Both the position numbers and the translations under genes were made by a program. The notes beneath the pieces were generated by a model. The model was not told the DNA's origin, searched no databases, and saw nothing but the letters and a program-made list of their open reading frames with translations. From Symbiodinium natans (Eukaryota > Sar > Dinophyceae > Suessiales > Symbiodiniaceae): a stretch of 64,000 nucleotides of DNA. Location of the stretch: assembly GCA_905221605.1 (NCBI GenBank), contig CAJNDS010000243.1, positions 124,001-188,000 on the forward strand. The letters run 5' to 3'. This document shows, one piece after another, positions 24,430 to 37,108 of this stretch. Every line of letters starts with the position of its first letter. The stretch's first letter is position 1.

Positions 24430-25443
24430 CTACTGTGTAGTAAAAGACTCCCAGGCCGAGGATGCTTTGTGTTGGACAGCTGCTAGCCAGCTTGGACTTG
24501 TCCAGCCTTGTGGTGCTTTCGGGTTCGGAACTTCGGGCCTCTGCCCAGAATCGGGGGCCTCACTGGCCGTATTTAAAGAGCTGGTCGCAGTGCCGGCTGT
24601 GCCGGCCTGAGATCTCCGAGCCCTGAACTGCGCGTAGCTCATATGCCCCTGCTCCGGAACGGGTAGTGCGGCAAAGTTCTTCGCCCTCAGCTTGATCTCA
24701 TCGCGCAAGACGACCTTCGGAAAGGGAGAGGATGAGATTTGTTCCCAGCTGTTCTCCGCCTTGTAATTGGCATAATTTGGAGAGTTGCGGAGAGGACCCG
24801 GGACCTCGGCTGCCTTACACGCCTCCTGCGCACGCCGTGTGCGGCCCTCCTCGTCCACCTCACGTTCCTGCCATAAGGCCAACATCTTGAGAAGATCGTT
24901 AATGGGGAAGCTCATCTTCACAGAGATCGCCATGGATATCTTCGGGACACCAACGCCATCAACATCCTCCATGTGAAGGCTGAAGCCATCCATAACATTG
25001 CACATCACTTTTACAGGCACCTGACCGAGAGTCATGAGTCAGAGCACCCTAACGCATTCCTTGTGGCGCGGGCTGCGGGGAGAGGACAAGTCAGCCAGCT
25101 GCCACGGCTTGGGCCAAGCGCGCGATGTCTCTGCTGATGGCATTGCCAAGATTCATTTGCCATGTGCTAGTCCATGCAATGCTGCAGCTGATGGCACACA
25201 ACTCTACAAAGAGCGAGAGGGACCTAGGGAGGGACAGAGAGAGACTCATGTCTAGTCTGGCACACGCCCCATGTGCTCATGTGCTGGGAATCGGGCCTTG
25301 CTCCTCCTCAAGAAAGTGGACATGTCGACCTTGGCTTCGGCAAACGTTGCTTGGTCATGAGGCCCTTTGCGCGCGACATTTACGCCAAACCGTGAGCTGG
25401 GAGTCAATGGATATGGCTTCATGCTATTCGCAGTAAGGCACAT
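24430..25443 (-). CDS. C-terminal exons of a gene, possibly VPS13/chorein-like
   Basis: Three coding pieces on one strand. 25443-25252 includes FGVNVARKGPHDQATF and VDMSTFLRRSK. Exon 25203-25096 (35 codons, including TWQMNLGNAISRDIARLAQ) ends at a GC donor. The long terminal exon, about 25,020-24,430, opens VPVKVMCNVMDGFSLHMED and includes VGVPKISMAISVKMSF, ending TAG. The alternating hydrophobic pattern followed by a helical LLKMLALWQER segment recalls the beta-groove and adaptor region of VPS13-type lipid-transfer proteins, but this is a weak impression without an alignment. The last 100 residues are Ser/Pro-rich and probably disordered. Joining of the pieces is inferred from strand and order. 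The phase between the last two exons is not resolved. Confidence 0.45.
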
Positions 25444-26172
25444 TCGTGAAATAAGCTACATCGTGTCAACGATTCAACTGGTGACAATCGGATATCATTG
25501 AGAATCTAACTCAACTAACGCTACCATTTAGTTGCTTTCACATGTTTCTAAAGAAGCAGGCCATGTTGCTAACTTAGTGTTTTTTCTAGTACACCGTCCA
25601 TGCACTGGACTGGTGACCCTGGCCATTGCCGAAAGCCAGCGCCCCAAAAAGCTTGCCCTCGGGCTTTCTCATGGCCCGTTGCCACTACAGATGCTCCGAC
25701 ACTTCTCAGTCAGAACACAGGTCCAAAGGCTTCGGATGGAACATGCTACCCCGTCCCATCCTCATGCCATTTCAAACTGCATTTTGTTGTGCGAAACCTA
25801 AAGCAGCAGCGACTCGGACTCCAATTCTCGAGTACGTCTCTGTCATTCTATTTCTAAGACTCAATACAGAGCTTTGCCATGCTGCTCCTGCTGCTCCGAG
25901 AGTCCCTAGCGTGCCACGAAGCCCAGGTGACATGACCGGAACCGGCACGCGTCGACTTGTCGAGTCTAGCGGCCTTTGCCTGTGGGCATTTTGGTGGCAA
26001 GGGTTGTGGCGAGGTCAGGATGCTATGTGTCAGCCACAGGCTCCATATTCTTGCCGAGGACTCCTCGCCCGGTAAACGTTGCCAACGTTGCCAGACTGTC
26101 TTTGTGTCGAAGCAACCCCAGTACACACGCCTACGAGACCTCGGACGTTACAAAACATCAGCCTGAGAAGGC

Positions 26173-26249
26173 CTGAGATGCCATCGCACTGACACCCATC
26201 GCAAGTTGAGAGCGCCAAGACCGTCCTCCAGCACGAGGCCAAGCTGCCA
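26173..26249 (-). CDS. Internal exon, unrecognised
   Basis: Seventy-seven bases (25 codons plus two bases) between ATGCTGACTTGTAG and a GC donor (GCCTTC) encode WQLGLVLEDGLGALNLRWVS onward. It may be a downstream exon of the same gene as 27,227-27,134. Confidence 0.4.
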
Positions 26250-27133
26250 CTACAAGTCAGCATTCCAGTTCAACACTTCATGCCCTGCGGACAACGCTGA
26301 AAGTGGATTCAAAATTTCCATATCGGGACAGAGCCCTAACATTTCATGCACAGCTCTCACTCTAAGCCCACACTCTAAACTGTAAACCCCTGAAGCCAAA
26401 GGAAGCCAAAGGAAGCCAAGGGAAGCCGAGGGAAGCCAAAGGAAGAAAACAAATGAAGATTCTCGGCATCCCGGGACCGAGGACTCTTTGGCACTCCAGG
26501 ACAAAGAGTAAGAAAAAAAACGCTTTCAACCTCTCGCATCCTGGGCCGGTGGCCGGGTAGTCACGGGCTACGCCACTGGCCACAAGGAACGCGAGGCCGA
26601 ATCCGGGCCTCAGACTTTTGGGGTCGGATTTAGGAGGTTCGAGAGCTTAGGGAATTGGGGAAGTACTTAGTATTCTTGGCTAGCGCAAAGATTGGAAGCC
26701 AACAACTAAGATTCAAGATTTCGCAGCTTAGGGTTCAGGAGGATGGTAAGAAAAAGAGGAGTAAGAATGGCAACCGACATAACACTCACAGGCACATGGT
26801 TGTCTTCGTCTCACTGATTATGGAATGGCATGGAACCGCATTCGACACAGCTGCACACATCTAGCTTGAGGAATATGTGGTCAATTCTCAACATCATTGT
26901 CTTTTTTTTGGGGTGCCCTAAAGAAGAGGGGTCGCCTCATAATGAGGACCCTAAAGGGGACCATGATTTAGAGAAGTGACCATGTGGAGTAGAACGAGCA
27001 AAATGTCAGCCTAAAACTCAAGACTCCCAACATCTCCCAACCACTTCAGCTCTGGGCTTGGGTTTCGGAGTCGGTGGGACAGGGAGCAGCAAAAAAGAGG
27101 TCGAAAATCCCACGTCCCTGATGACTCCACGAC

Positions 27134-27227
27134 CTAGTAAAAGCTGCCAGGCTTGGTGGCCCAGGAACTGTCTGTTGAAGATCAGCGTCCCGATGCGCTG
27201 GAACTCCTCCACCAGTACTGTGGATGG
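27134..27227 (-). CDS. Internal exon, unrecognised
   Basis: Thirty-one codons plus one base (PSTVLVEEFQRIGTLIFNRQ onward) follow an acceptor near CTGCCGAAATGCTATCAAAG and are followed by GTCGTG. The frame is also open further upstream to about 27,272, so the 5' edge is uncertain. The sequence looks like a folded helical domain, but I recognise none. Confidence 0.45.
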
Positions 27228-27554
27228 CTTTGATAGCATTTCGGCAGGAAATGCGGGATTCAAGGGGCTCATAGAGATGTTTGGGAGTGTGGTTTTAGTT
27301 GCGAGAGTCCTTTACTAGGAGGCTTCTCCAACTTCCCGAAGCGTCTCTGAAATTTAGAAACTGAGATGAATGTGTTTGCAGATCACGTGGGAGGTACCCG
27401 AAAAAGGTCGACGCCTGCCCCGTATACCTAGCTGAACCCGTTGCTCTCCGCGCAGCATCGCGTTTCCCATGCATTTAGGTTCTCATGTTGCCTTAGACTT
27501 GGAGCATGCAACAGCCCACGAAAACGATCAAGAAGGCTGTCGGAATGGAATCTT

Positions 27555-27806
27555 CTATATGCTGGAAAGAAGTCCCCATGCATTGTGAGTCTGGAGACCG
27601 AATGCGTTGCCATCTTTTGCGTGGCGACCCAACTCCGCTGAGCTAGCCCTGTTCATCGCCTGATCAAGAGCTACCACTTTGGAAAGCAACGGCTCCTTCT
27701 TGAACTGCTGAGATCTGATGACAGGCTGCCGTGGCACAAAAAAGGGCTCATATTGAAGCCGGCTGCCGACGATATCCTGAAGCTGTGCAGGGGTTGCCTG
27801 CCTCAT
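27555..27806 (-). CDS. Open frame of 83 codons, probable exon
   Basis: It starts at ATG 27,806 (MRQATPAQLQDIVGSRLQYE) and stays open to TAG at 27,555 with ordinary, non-repetitive composition. It could be a first exon (start chosen at the only in-frame ATG) or an internal exon whose true acceptor is the GAGGCAG just after that ATG. A downstream partner may be the exon at 27,227. Confidence 0.4.
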   Translation of the reverse strand: MRQATPAQLQDIVGSRLQYEPFFVPRQPVIRSQQFKKEPLLSKVVALDQAMNRASSAELGRHAKDGNAFGLQTHNAWGLLSSI

Positions 27807-29120
27807 GACGCGACATGCATTTGATGTGTTGTAGCCTGTAGCATGCTTTGGGGTGCGGTGCTTCTTCCTGTTGGGTTTGGCCTGGGGAGCTTATTCTACT
27901 TCTGAAAGGCTATGTTTTCTTTTTCTTCAGTCTTCACTCCTTGTTTATAAGGTCTTCTTGCAATTGTGTTGCTCATGTCGCAGTAAGGGGCGAAGTGGCG
28001 CAGTGTGAAGTGGTGTGGGTGGTGAGCCCTGCAGGGATATGGGTGGCAGGGTGGCATTGATGCAAGTGGTACTGGCGTGCCAGTGGCGGTGTGTTGTTGC
28101 GCAGCTTCTGCGGTGTAAGTGGGGGGCCGGATAAGGGGGGAGACCAAACGATGTGCATGCGCCAGGACCCCGCAGAGATGGCAATGCGCAACACGTCTCT
28201 ACTATCGCACACTCTCAACCTCCAAACCCTTTTGCCCCAAACCCTTAACCCGAAACCTCTGACCTCTGTACTGCGCCGGATGCATGTTTCTCCGGCCGCT
28301 CTTGATCCCTCCGACATGTTTGCTTGGCTCAGGACCGACTTTGTCAACTGCAGATCCGTGTTTCAAGGTTTCGCTAACAACTGCCTGAATGATTCAGGGC
28401 TTTGCAGTTTCGGATTTTCAACCTGGCCTCGTTCTGGTGCGCATCCAAAGGGAAATCCCACGGCTGTCCGACACTCTGCTGCCTTGTCTTGAGGATTTGA
28501 AGGGAGTGTGGGCTTCGGACGTTGGCCACTTTTAGTTTGGGGGTTTGTCCGCCACTTCGACCTAAATAACCCACTACATGCTGAATCTTGATAGAATCTG
28601 AGGCAGTTCTTGGTCAGGCATCCTGAAAGGATGTTGAATGTTCTGCGTTCAAGTATCTCAAATTACTACCCCCTCCCCCCTGCCCCGATTGCCAACTGGA
28701 GGCCAGAACCACACTGCAACTGGACAGCATTGCGATTGTTCTGCCCTCAACACATGCCGGCTCGGCTGGTGAAGCTCGTAGGATCGGATGGCCTGTGAGG
28801 AATGCTTCAATGTGTGTTTTGAAGTAAGCTATGCGAATCATAACGATGAACTCCTACAAATTGGTTCTGATGCCAAGCTCAAAGTCATGTGTGCGTTTTC
28901 ATTTGGAGGGCCCCGGTTTTCCAATATTGCTCAAGAGCATGGTGCTTTCTGCACCACAACGTGCGGAAAAATGTCCGGAACCCAAAAGCATGCAACCTGA
29001 ACCCCCACCTCCCAATCCCACATGCTCAGCATAGGGTAACATAGGCGCCTCGTAAGTCCCGTTGTCCGCGCAGAGCTCCGAGGGCACCTCACAGCCGGCT
29101 TGAAGCTTGAAGGGTCGCTA

Positions 29121-29664
<544 letters not shown>

Positions 29665-29966
29665 ATAGGGTCCTTTTAAACAAGGCTTATCAAAGAAAAG
29701 GAAGGCCATCTTGTAATCTGTCCGTCCCAGGCTTGTCAACCCTCCTTCCAACAGGCGAGCATCATATGACCTCTCACAGCTTGGAAAGCACTTGGACAAC
29801 TTGGACAACCAGCCGGTCTTTCGGCCACTACCACTTTGCTTGCTTTCCACAGCAACTTTGACACTGGCATCTGAGAAAATGAGGATGAGAAGCCAAGGCT
29901 GATCACAGTTAGGCATCAACCCTCGAAGGTCCAGCATCCTACTCTGCTCAACCCAGGTTGGTGCGC

Positions 29967-31665
29967 CTGCCCCTTGCTGTTCCTCTGGTTGAGCTTGGCA
30001 CCGGCCTGAGGAAAGTGAACAAACTTTCTGGACATTTGCAGGTGGCCATGTACTCCTCCAATCCTTGTGGCTTGGGGTTGGAGAGTGGGAGCTTCAAGAT
30101 CGCGTTGTAGAGCGTATGTTGGCTTGGGGATAAAGACTATTCGACCCACTCAGAACTCACTCAAATGGTTGGCAAGAACTTCCCGGAGAGTTGTGAAACT
30201 GTAGGCTTCGAAAGCATAAGGAAAGGTACGCATGCTCTAGGGACATCCCTCACAAACACCTCGGTGATTGCCACAGCTCTTCTGGTCATCTAGTAGAAGA
30301 CCTCGGGTACCATGCCGCTGCAGACTCCGAAAGACACCGGCACCTCCAATGCCATAAACCACCGAACAAAAACCCTGCAAGCCAAGCCAACCATCCCACC
30401 AGCCTGAAGCAGCCGGATGACCACTTCGCGGCGTCCGACGTGGACCTTATTTGCAAGTGTTGCGGGATTTTGGCAGCCAGCCCCCCAACAGAAAGTTGCG
30501 AAACTGGTGAGAAAACAGACAGATGAGTTTTTTTTCTGTGTAGATTCAGGTAATGCAGCAAGCGCCTCTCCTCCTCCCTGTGTCACTCTCGCATTGGTTC
30601 TCGACTCCCGGGGGCCCTGGCCGCAATGTGCAAGGGCGTCCAGCCCGCCATGTCAACGGCCTCCACAGTGCAGCTTGACATCACCCCTTCATCACCTTTT
30701 CATCATCCTTCATCCCTCTTCATCCCTCCACTAATATGGGGGGTGCTAGGGGTTTCGGCGGCCTGAAGGAAGCGATGAGTCTCTTTTGGGGGGCTTTCAG
30801 GGTGAGTTCGTTCAGTTACATTGGATTAGTAGGCTGAAGGGAGAGGGAGGGTTTCTGGAGATAGTTCCATCTTGGCTTCCTTGCTGTGCAGATGCCTCTC
30901 TTGCTCCTGCTACCTGTGCTGCTACCTGTGCTGCTACCTGCGCTGCTACCTGTGCTGCTACCTGTGCTGCTATTGCTGACTTTGCTGAGTTTGCTGAATG
31001 TGCCTGGACTCCCCCATCCCACAGCTTCAACTCCTACATCCGTTGGGGCCACATGGCTTCCGCTAAACAAAAAAGCGAAACAAGAAAAACGCTCTTGCAA
31101 AACGCTTTGTGCGGAAAGCACGATGCACATCCAGGCGCCTCAAGCAACTGTCTGTGCTCCATCATTTCCTGTGGTCAGCGAATGCAGGGTCCATGACGGA
31201 CTCGCTTGAGAACAAGCATACAATACTCCGGGCACATTGAATCGAAGGAGTGGACGGGTGCAATAGCTATGGATTCCACAACTGCCCTATGTGTCATTCT
31301 GCTTTTGCACCGTTGATCTTGGTTGCAGCTTGCACGTGTGGACGCCAGTACCCAACCCAAAACGCCTGAGTCCCAAATCACCATGATGCGAAACACCAAA
31401 CCCCAAAATTCACAGAGCCAAACAGGCCTGAACTTTGAGCAACTCAACCTCAACTCTGCGAACTGAGAAAGCAGCGACGATGAACGAGTGCAGTTGAAGG
31501 TCTGTCACTCCAGGGGCGTCTCTAGCCCCATTTGTTCTACTCCACAGGTGAACAGTAGATGCGCAACGCGCCCTCCCCAAAGCACTTGATACATCCCTGC
31601 CCTGGAGCCTGCCTTGACTATGGACAGAGTTCCCGAGCGGCAGGCGACATGGAGGCAAGTTGTGC
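29967..31665 (-). CDS. Ankyrin-repeat protein, multi-exon
   Basis: Exons in transcription order are about 31665-31613 (GTTCLHVACRSGTLSIVK), 31462-31428 (RRVEVELLKVQ), about 30660-30622 (VDMAGWTPLHIA), 30445-30404 (VHVGRREVVIRLLQ) and 30005-29967 (AGAKLNQRNSKGQ). The last three join, all in phase 0, into a textbook ankyrin unit: G-TPLH-A, G-EVV-LL, AGA. The first carries the same G-T-LH-A signature. All five listed exons end at GC donors (GCAGGC, GCCTGT, GCCAGG, GCTGGT, GCGCAC). Ankyrin repeats bind other proteins, and partner and location are unknown. A candidate continuation lies at about 29,880-29,790 after CTCATTTTCTCAG. Upstream limits are uncertain. Confidence 0.65.
30900..30975. repeat. 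12-bp tandem repeat (ctgctacctgtg)
   Basis: Five to six in-frame 12-base units are visible, reading LLPV or ATCA on the plus strand and AAQV on the minus strand. The repeat lies within the span of the ankyrin gene, most likely in an intron, because splice signals around it are poor. Confidence 0.85.
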
Positions 31666-31699
31666 CTTGTGGCTTGGAAGGCCTTTTGGGGTCTCTGGT

Positions 31700-31765
31700 G
31701 CTGAGATGGAGGGTCAAGGAGGGTCGAGGAGGGTCGAGGAGAGTCGATGAGGGTCGACATCATGC
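31700..31765. repeat. Short tandem gagggtcgagga repeat
   Basis: Four imperfect 10-base copies (gggtcgagga, gagtcgatga). Probably intronic relative to the minus-strand genes on either side. Confidence 0.75.
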
Positions 31766-31952
31766 CAACGGAGTCCAGGGTCTAGCGTCTAGACGCAAAT
31801 TGACCTGCACTGGGGATTAACCCCGAACCCCGACTCGACCCTGAACCATCCTAAACCCCGAAGCTGCTGTTTGCGAATAGGGGGTTTAGTGGGAAGTCAT
31901 TTCGGGCCCTTTTGTTTTCATCAGAGGGCTCGACATCACGGTCGGCGACAAC

Positions 31953-32113
31953 CACTCCAACATCCCACCGTGGTCCCACACCAAACTCACTAAACCGCCT
32001 AAACAGATTCAAAACAGCTTCTTGGCCTTTCATCGGAACCTGACCAAAAAACCGCGGAAGAAGTTGAAGCTGAGCCAAGGTGCTGTTAGCATCGCATGCA
32101 TCCCACCTGGCCC
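31953..32113 (-). CDS. Exon, possibly upstream part of the ankyrin gene
   Basis: A 161-base exon follows CGCTCTAGTTGCTGCAG and ends at GTTGTC, giving 53 codons including GARWDACDANSTL and KGQEAVLNLFRRFSEFGVG. A helix-turn pattern and a GARWD/GPRWD echo resemble degenerate ankyrin or another short helical repeat. Membership in the ankyrin gene downstream is inferred from strand and distance only. Confidence 0.4.
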
Positions 32114-32985
32114 CTGCAGCAACTAGAGCGGTTGCAGCGACTGCAGTGATTGCGGTGGACCAAAAAGGACCGCAGAGGGGTTCGGGGGCATGACAGAAAG
32201 AATGAGAAAGAGGCTGACAAGAGGCTACAAGCACTGAACGGGGAGGGTTCATCTTCCGGGGTTGTCGAAGGCTGTCGAGGGTTGTCGGCTGCCATCATGT
32301 GGAGCTTGGGGAAGGTCCTCGCCGAAGTGTCCTCCGAATTCAACCTTGCATCCCCTCCTGACTTCCCCGAGGCTGAATTTGGCTCCGAGGCTGAATTTGG
32401 CTGAGGTGAGGGGAGGAGACAGCCGCGTGATCAGGTGATGGATGAGGCAAACAGCCGCTGCAATTTCTGAGCTGATTGAACAACCCAAAACCTCACACTC
32501 CAGCAAACTCCCTGATTCTGAGGCAAGGGGCCTAGCTGCATCAGCCACCGCACCGCCGCCAGATTCGACGAGGCGCAGAACAACATCAGGTGGCGGTCCA
32601 AGCTGTTCAGATCCTACGTGAGCTTGACCTATGTTCTGCTGTCCGTGTTTGAACTTGGCAGCGAGGACACGGGCTTTCTATGCTTCTTCAGAGAAAGATC
32701 TCCTTGTTCCTCGAGTTTCAAGCTGATTATGGAAGCTTAAAAGGTTGTTAGGCCTTACACAGTCTCCATGCTCAGAGTCACGTCTTCAGGGCGCTTTGGC
32801 TTTTGGAGAGCAGCTCCTCCAAGGTCTCCTCGAAGGTTGCTCCTGCACTGGGAGTCGAGAGCCGAGACCAGAGGAAGATTGACTTTGGAATCTCACATCT
32901 GTAAGGCTTTGCCCTGGCTTAGCCTTTTCAGCCTCATTCAGGCTTTGGGCTTAGGACAGGGAAACACACAACTGACAAAGCCGAA

Positions 32986-33103
32986 TCCCAACACTCCATA
33001 GCCCCCTCCATAGCCCCCTCCATAGCCCCCTCCATAGCCCCCTCCATAGCCCCGCCTGCCGGATCCCCGCCGGGCCGATCGTCGTCGAAGTCGTCACCAT
33101 AAC
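32986..33103 (-). CDS. Exon carrying an in-frame 12-bp repeat
   Basis: An excellent acceptor (TTTCACTTCTGCTTGTCGCAG) at 33,104 opens a frame beginning YGDDFDDDRPGGDPAGG, then five copies of a four-residue GAME unit from a 12-base repeat (33,052-32,992). A second frame is also open and would read GLWR. The acidic Asp-rich start and unbroken triplet register suggest translation, but the 3' edge is not defined and the repeat may lie partly in the next intron. Confidence 0.4.
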
Positions 33104-33869
33104 CTGCGACAAGCAGAAGTGAAAGCAGGTAAGGCTGGTTGGACTATTGTGTTGAACGCATACGCATGCGTTCTTGTTAGCCCCATTCTCCAGTTCCTGC
33201 GGCCAATCCACACTTTAGACCCCGATTCCCTCCATTCTCTACAAGGGCCTGCAGGGTTGCTGCATCCAAGGAGACACGGCAACGCCTTAAATCCTAAGCT
33301 TGAAGTAGCCGATTCCCCAGCCCTGGACGCCAAACTCCGAAACCCCCATGCTATCCAACGCCCAGAACAATCTAAATTTTATCTAAATAAAAACTATAAA
33401 CCATTCTGAACCATTTCTGAACCATTCTATATCTAGTGAGCACCTCCTGCAGGTCGGGCCTTGACCTGGTCGCGTACAGTCGGCGGCGCAATTGCTGCAG
33501 GCCTCAGGTTTCAGGGTTTAAATGCTTGCAGCTTGCAAAATCCAGGGATCTGGGGCTGCACTTGGCCGCTTGACAAGCGGGATTCTAGTAAGAAGATCTG
33601 CAGTCAACGTGTCAACCTTCAATGACATTCAGCAAGTGAAGAAAAAACACCTCATGTCACCCAAGCGGGGGCCTTGGTACAGCTCTGGCGCGCCCCCATG
33701 GCGCAAGCAGGAAATCAAGCCTGCACCCTGGGCTCTCCCGAACCTCGTGAAGTGTCGTGAACTGCGCGATCCTTTAAAACGCGTTCCCTGGTCGCGCTCT
33801 CGATACGCTGTGCCATGCTGTGCCATCCTGTGACATGCTATGCTCACAGGACTGGGGGCCATGGGCGTG

Positions 33870-35500
33870 GCCCTCCGGGTTGGGCTACGAAGTGCAGGGC
33901 CGGGCTCTGCATCTAAGAAGTCGAATGTTCAGAACCATTCACGGAACCCAAACCTTTGAACTTTTTGACTTTAAGCCATGAAGGGTTGGTTTTTGCTGTT
34001 GCGGGCTGATGCCCTGCACATCCTGGGCCGGCAACCAAGCTGCGATGCGGCATACGACATGGCCCCGAGGCCAGAGCTGGGTTGGGGCATGTAGGCTTCT
34101 GGCTCTGAGCGCATGCTTCCGACGGACCAGATCTCCACGTTATGTCGCTAGTATGCACGAGGCCGTCGCCGCTGTAGCTGAATGCTGCCAGGGATTGCCA
34201 AGAATTGCCAAGGCTTCAGCATACGGGGAAGTTTGGCATTCTGCCGGACCTTTGCCACAAGGCCTTCGAGCTCGAGCATCCGGCATCCCCTTTTTCACCA
34301 CCAAGTGCCGTCGTCCCCTTTAGGGAACTTGCGCAAGACGGTCAATAGAGGTGTGCTGGTCCCCAAAACCCTGCACCATGTCTGATCATGTTCAATTCCC
34401 ACGCACTCCTTGTCATTGTGCTCTCTCGACTTGTACTCTTGTATGCTGCCAAAACCGAACGAAAGCTGTACCACTGCTATACTGCTGCTCTCCTTGTACT
34501 CCAACGTATTTCAACGTGTGCTTCAGGGCTGTCAGCCCGCTTGCACGGCCCGGCCACGCCACTTTTCGGCGCAGGCCTGGGGCCGCCTGGCAACGCCCTC
34601 GAGCGCCGATGGCACAGTTCGGAGTCCTTCCCCAAGGCCTCTAAGATTCCACGATTCTTTCAGAGTCTTTCAGATTTCAGGGTGTTTGAATGGCATTTTC
34701 CAAAGCTTTTCCAACGACATGTCGATTTGCGATCTTGGGGCTGAGGTCCAGGGCTGGGAAGAGCGCATGGCAGTCTCAAGAGGTCCTAGAAAACTGCAAC
34801 TCAGGATTCCTCATATTCCAGGATTGCAATACCTCCATGATGTCCTAAAGCAGGATCCATGGCCAAAGGCCCTGCATGCAAAAGTCATGCAAAAATCATA
34901 GTCAAAAAAAACTGCCAGAGCATATCACAGATTGATAGAGGTGTCTGGGCCGTCTGGGAGTTGCGGGCTTACTGCAGGCAAGATTCAGGCTGCAGGCTTC
35001 AGGCTTCAGGCGCTGTCAACAGTGCAAGTCGAATGCAATTAACTGACGTGGGGTTTTGGGTTTGGATTTTAGAGTTCAGGATTGAGGGCGACACCCCGAC
35101 TTGTCCGAAGAGCCGTCGACAGGAAGGCGGACCGACCTACATGGCCTTTGGCCGATCGGGCAACCGCTTGAGAGAGGAGGCCGTAAACAGAAACCACGTC
35201 ATTAAACGAAAACTTGTCAATGCCCCTCCCTGTAAGTCTCGAACCTCACAGGAGCATTAAAAACAGGCACCACGTTCGCGAGGTGCCCCGCATGTCTAAC
35301 ACTTGTCACATCGGGTTTTTGGTAGGAGTCCGGTTGTGGTACTGGACTTGAGCTGCAAACCCAAACCCCAAGGCTGATAAGCCCAGACCCCACACGAAGC
35401 CATGACGACACACGTACGCAATAAAGGCGCAGCGGTGGAGTCTCTTCGAGGGCTCAAAACCCTAGTCTGAAAATTTCGGACCTATGACCGAGTTCAACTA
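33870..35500. other. No confident gene
   Basis: I see only short overlapping open frames on both strands without supporting splice signals, and brief telomere-like words such as gggttttgggtttgg at 35,050. Confidence 0.4.
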
Positions 35501-35526
35501 CGCCGTATCCCATGGCGACCAGCACA

Positions 35527-35614
35527 TCACGCCAGGGCTTTCAGCAGCATCTGCTTCGGCAAGACGCCCTGGTGGCACTCGAGTCTATCGAGAGGGCTTT
35601 CGGGCTTGGATGAA
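35527..35614 (-). CDS. Terminal exon, unrecognised gene
   Basis: After GGGTGCAGATCCAG, one base plus 28 codons (SSKPESPLDRLECHQGVLPK onward, ending KALA, TGA at 35,529-35,527). A preceding exon ending FEAKLE before a GTATGG donor lies at about 35,717-35,672, but its phase does not match, so at least one exon is missing or misplaced. Confidence 0.4.
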
Positions 35615-36181
35615 CTGGATCTGCACCCGTGGAGGCCCGTGGAGGCCCGTGGAGCCCATACCTCCAGCTTTGCCTCGAATCTAGACTCTGACCACCTCCT
35701 GGCACTGCTATGGACATGCTGACTATGTGTAAAACATGAGCCCATTTACAAAGACCTTGTGCCCACTTGGGTCAACGGCAAGAGAACATCTGTCAACAGA
35801 AAGTCAAACCGTCCTGTCGCACACGCCCCAAGCACCAAAAAAATCAAGAAACTCAAAGACAAACCCGGACAAACCTAAATTGAAGGGAGGTCGCCTCGAG
35901 GCGGTTCACCGTGGCGAACCTCCCCCTTTCCTTGCGCAGGCGCTCCTCTGCCTTGTTGTGCTGTTGCCTGGAGCGAGAGCGAGTCGGGATGTTGATTCAA
36001 TCGATCTAGGGCATGTAGGGTTTGGGGCTTGGGGACGTTTTTTCGGGTGAGAGGGTCTGGGCGGCTATAGAGTTGAATGGGCTTCAATGAGTTGTTCGCG
36101 GCCTCGGAGTTCCTTTTCAGGGGCATCAGGGTTGATGCGTATTCTGGTGACGGGGATTGGTCTTTCAAGTGGCACGAACCT

Positions 36182-36770
36182 TTAAAAAAATATGCGACGC
36201 TCCCCAAACTCCCCTGCAATGCGCCTCAAGCGAAGCTGGAGGTCTTGGCAGCACTCCTGGTTGAAGTCCACCTGGGTAGCATGTAGAGGCTCGGGGCCCA
36301 AAAGATTGTCAGGGTTCTGGGGCTTTGGAGGATTTGGGAGGTTTAGGTTTTTGTATTCTATTCACCCCTGCGTGCAAAGGCCCTTGAAGACGTTGAACTG
36401 ACGACTGCACCTGCTCCGCGGACAGGGCTAGCTGCCGCCGCAGAGACTCGATCTCAGCGCCCTGCGTAGGGGTCCGTATAGTGTGCGGGGTCTGTAGAGG
36501 CTTTTGGGGTTTCGAGGCTTCGGGCTTGCGATCTTTCTGGGCATTCACGGTTTGAGGCTGTTTCCACTCAAGGACTCGACAGGACGCAATCACTCACTGG
36601 GTTCTGCCTTGCTTCTTTCAAAGCTAGCCGACGAACAAAGAGCCTCGGATCCCTTGGTGTGCTACGGGACCCGAGCTGAGCATGGCCGACGCACCACGTG
36701 AGACCCAGCTCTTCCAAAGTCGCAAGTCCTTGTTTGCCCTTCATGTTCGAAGCGAGCATTCGCCGTATGT
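36182..36770 (-). CDS. Three-exon coiled-coil gene end
   Basis: Exon 36770-36598 (57 codons, starting IRRMLASNMKGKQGLATLEE) follows CTTGGTGGCTTTCCAG and ends at a perfect GTGAGT donor. Exon 36461-36411 (51 bases, GAEIESLRRQLALSAEQ) ends at GTGCAG. Terminal exon 36271-36182 (29 codons, VDFNQECCQDLQLRLRRIAG onward, TAA) follows CTACATGCTACCCAG. All junctions are phase 0 and introns are 136 and 139 bases. The last two exons form a coiled coil. The 51-base exon has a close duplicate at 39,354-39,304. The gene lies about 340 bases downstream of the CRT-like gene on the same strand. No family recognised. Confidence 0.65.
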
Positions 36771-37108
36771 CTGGAAAGCCACCAAGAGTTTTGGGAAGAT
36801 CTCCTTGCACACTCGTGCGCAATAATAATACGGCAACAAGAGGCCAACCACTACTTCTGAGGGCGGCGCAAGACTACGGAATGAAACCGAGAACCTCTGA
36901 GCCAGCCGCTACTTATGAGGGCGGCACAAACCGGAACCCGGAGATGTCACGAGTGTAACATGAGCACGTGCTTGGCAAGAAAATATATGCTTTCGACTCT
37001 CAAATCGAAGGATTGGACGGAGACCTCACGAGGTGGGGCGATTTCGTGGGTACCTTCCTACAGTCTCCGTGTCCTGTTCCACACTTCCACCTTCATGAAC
37101 TGGACACT

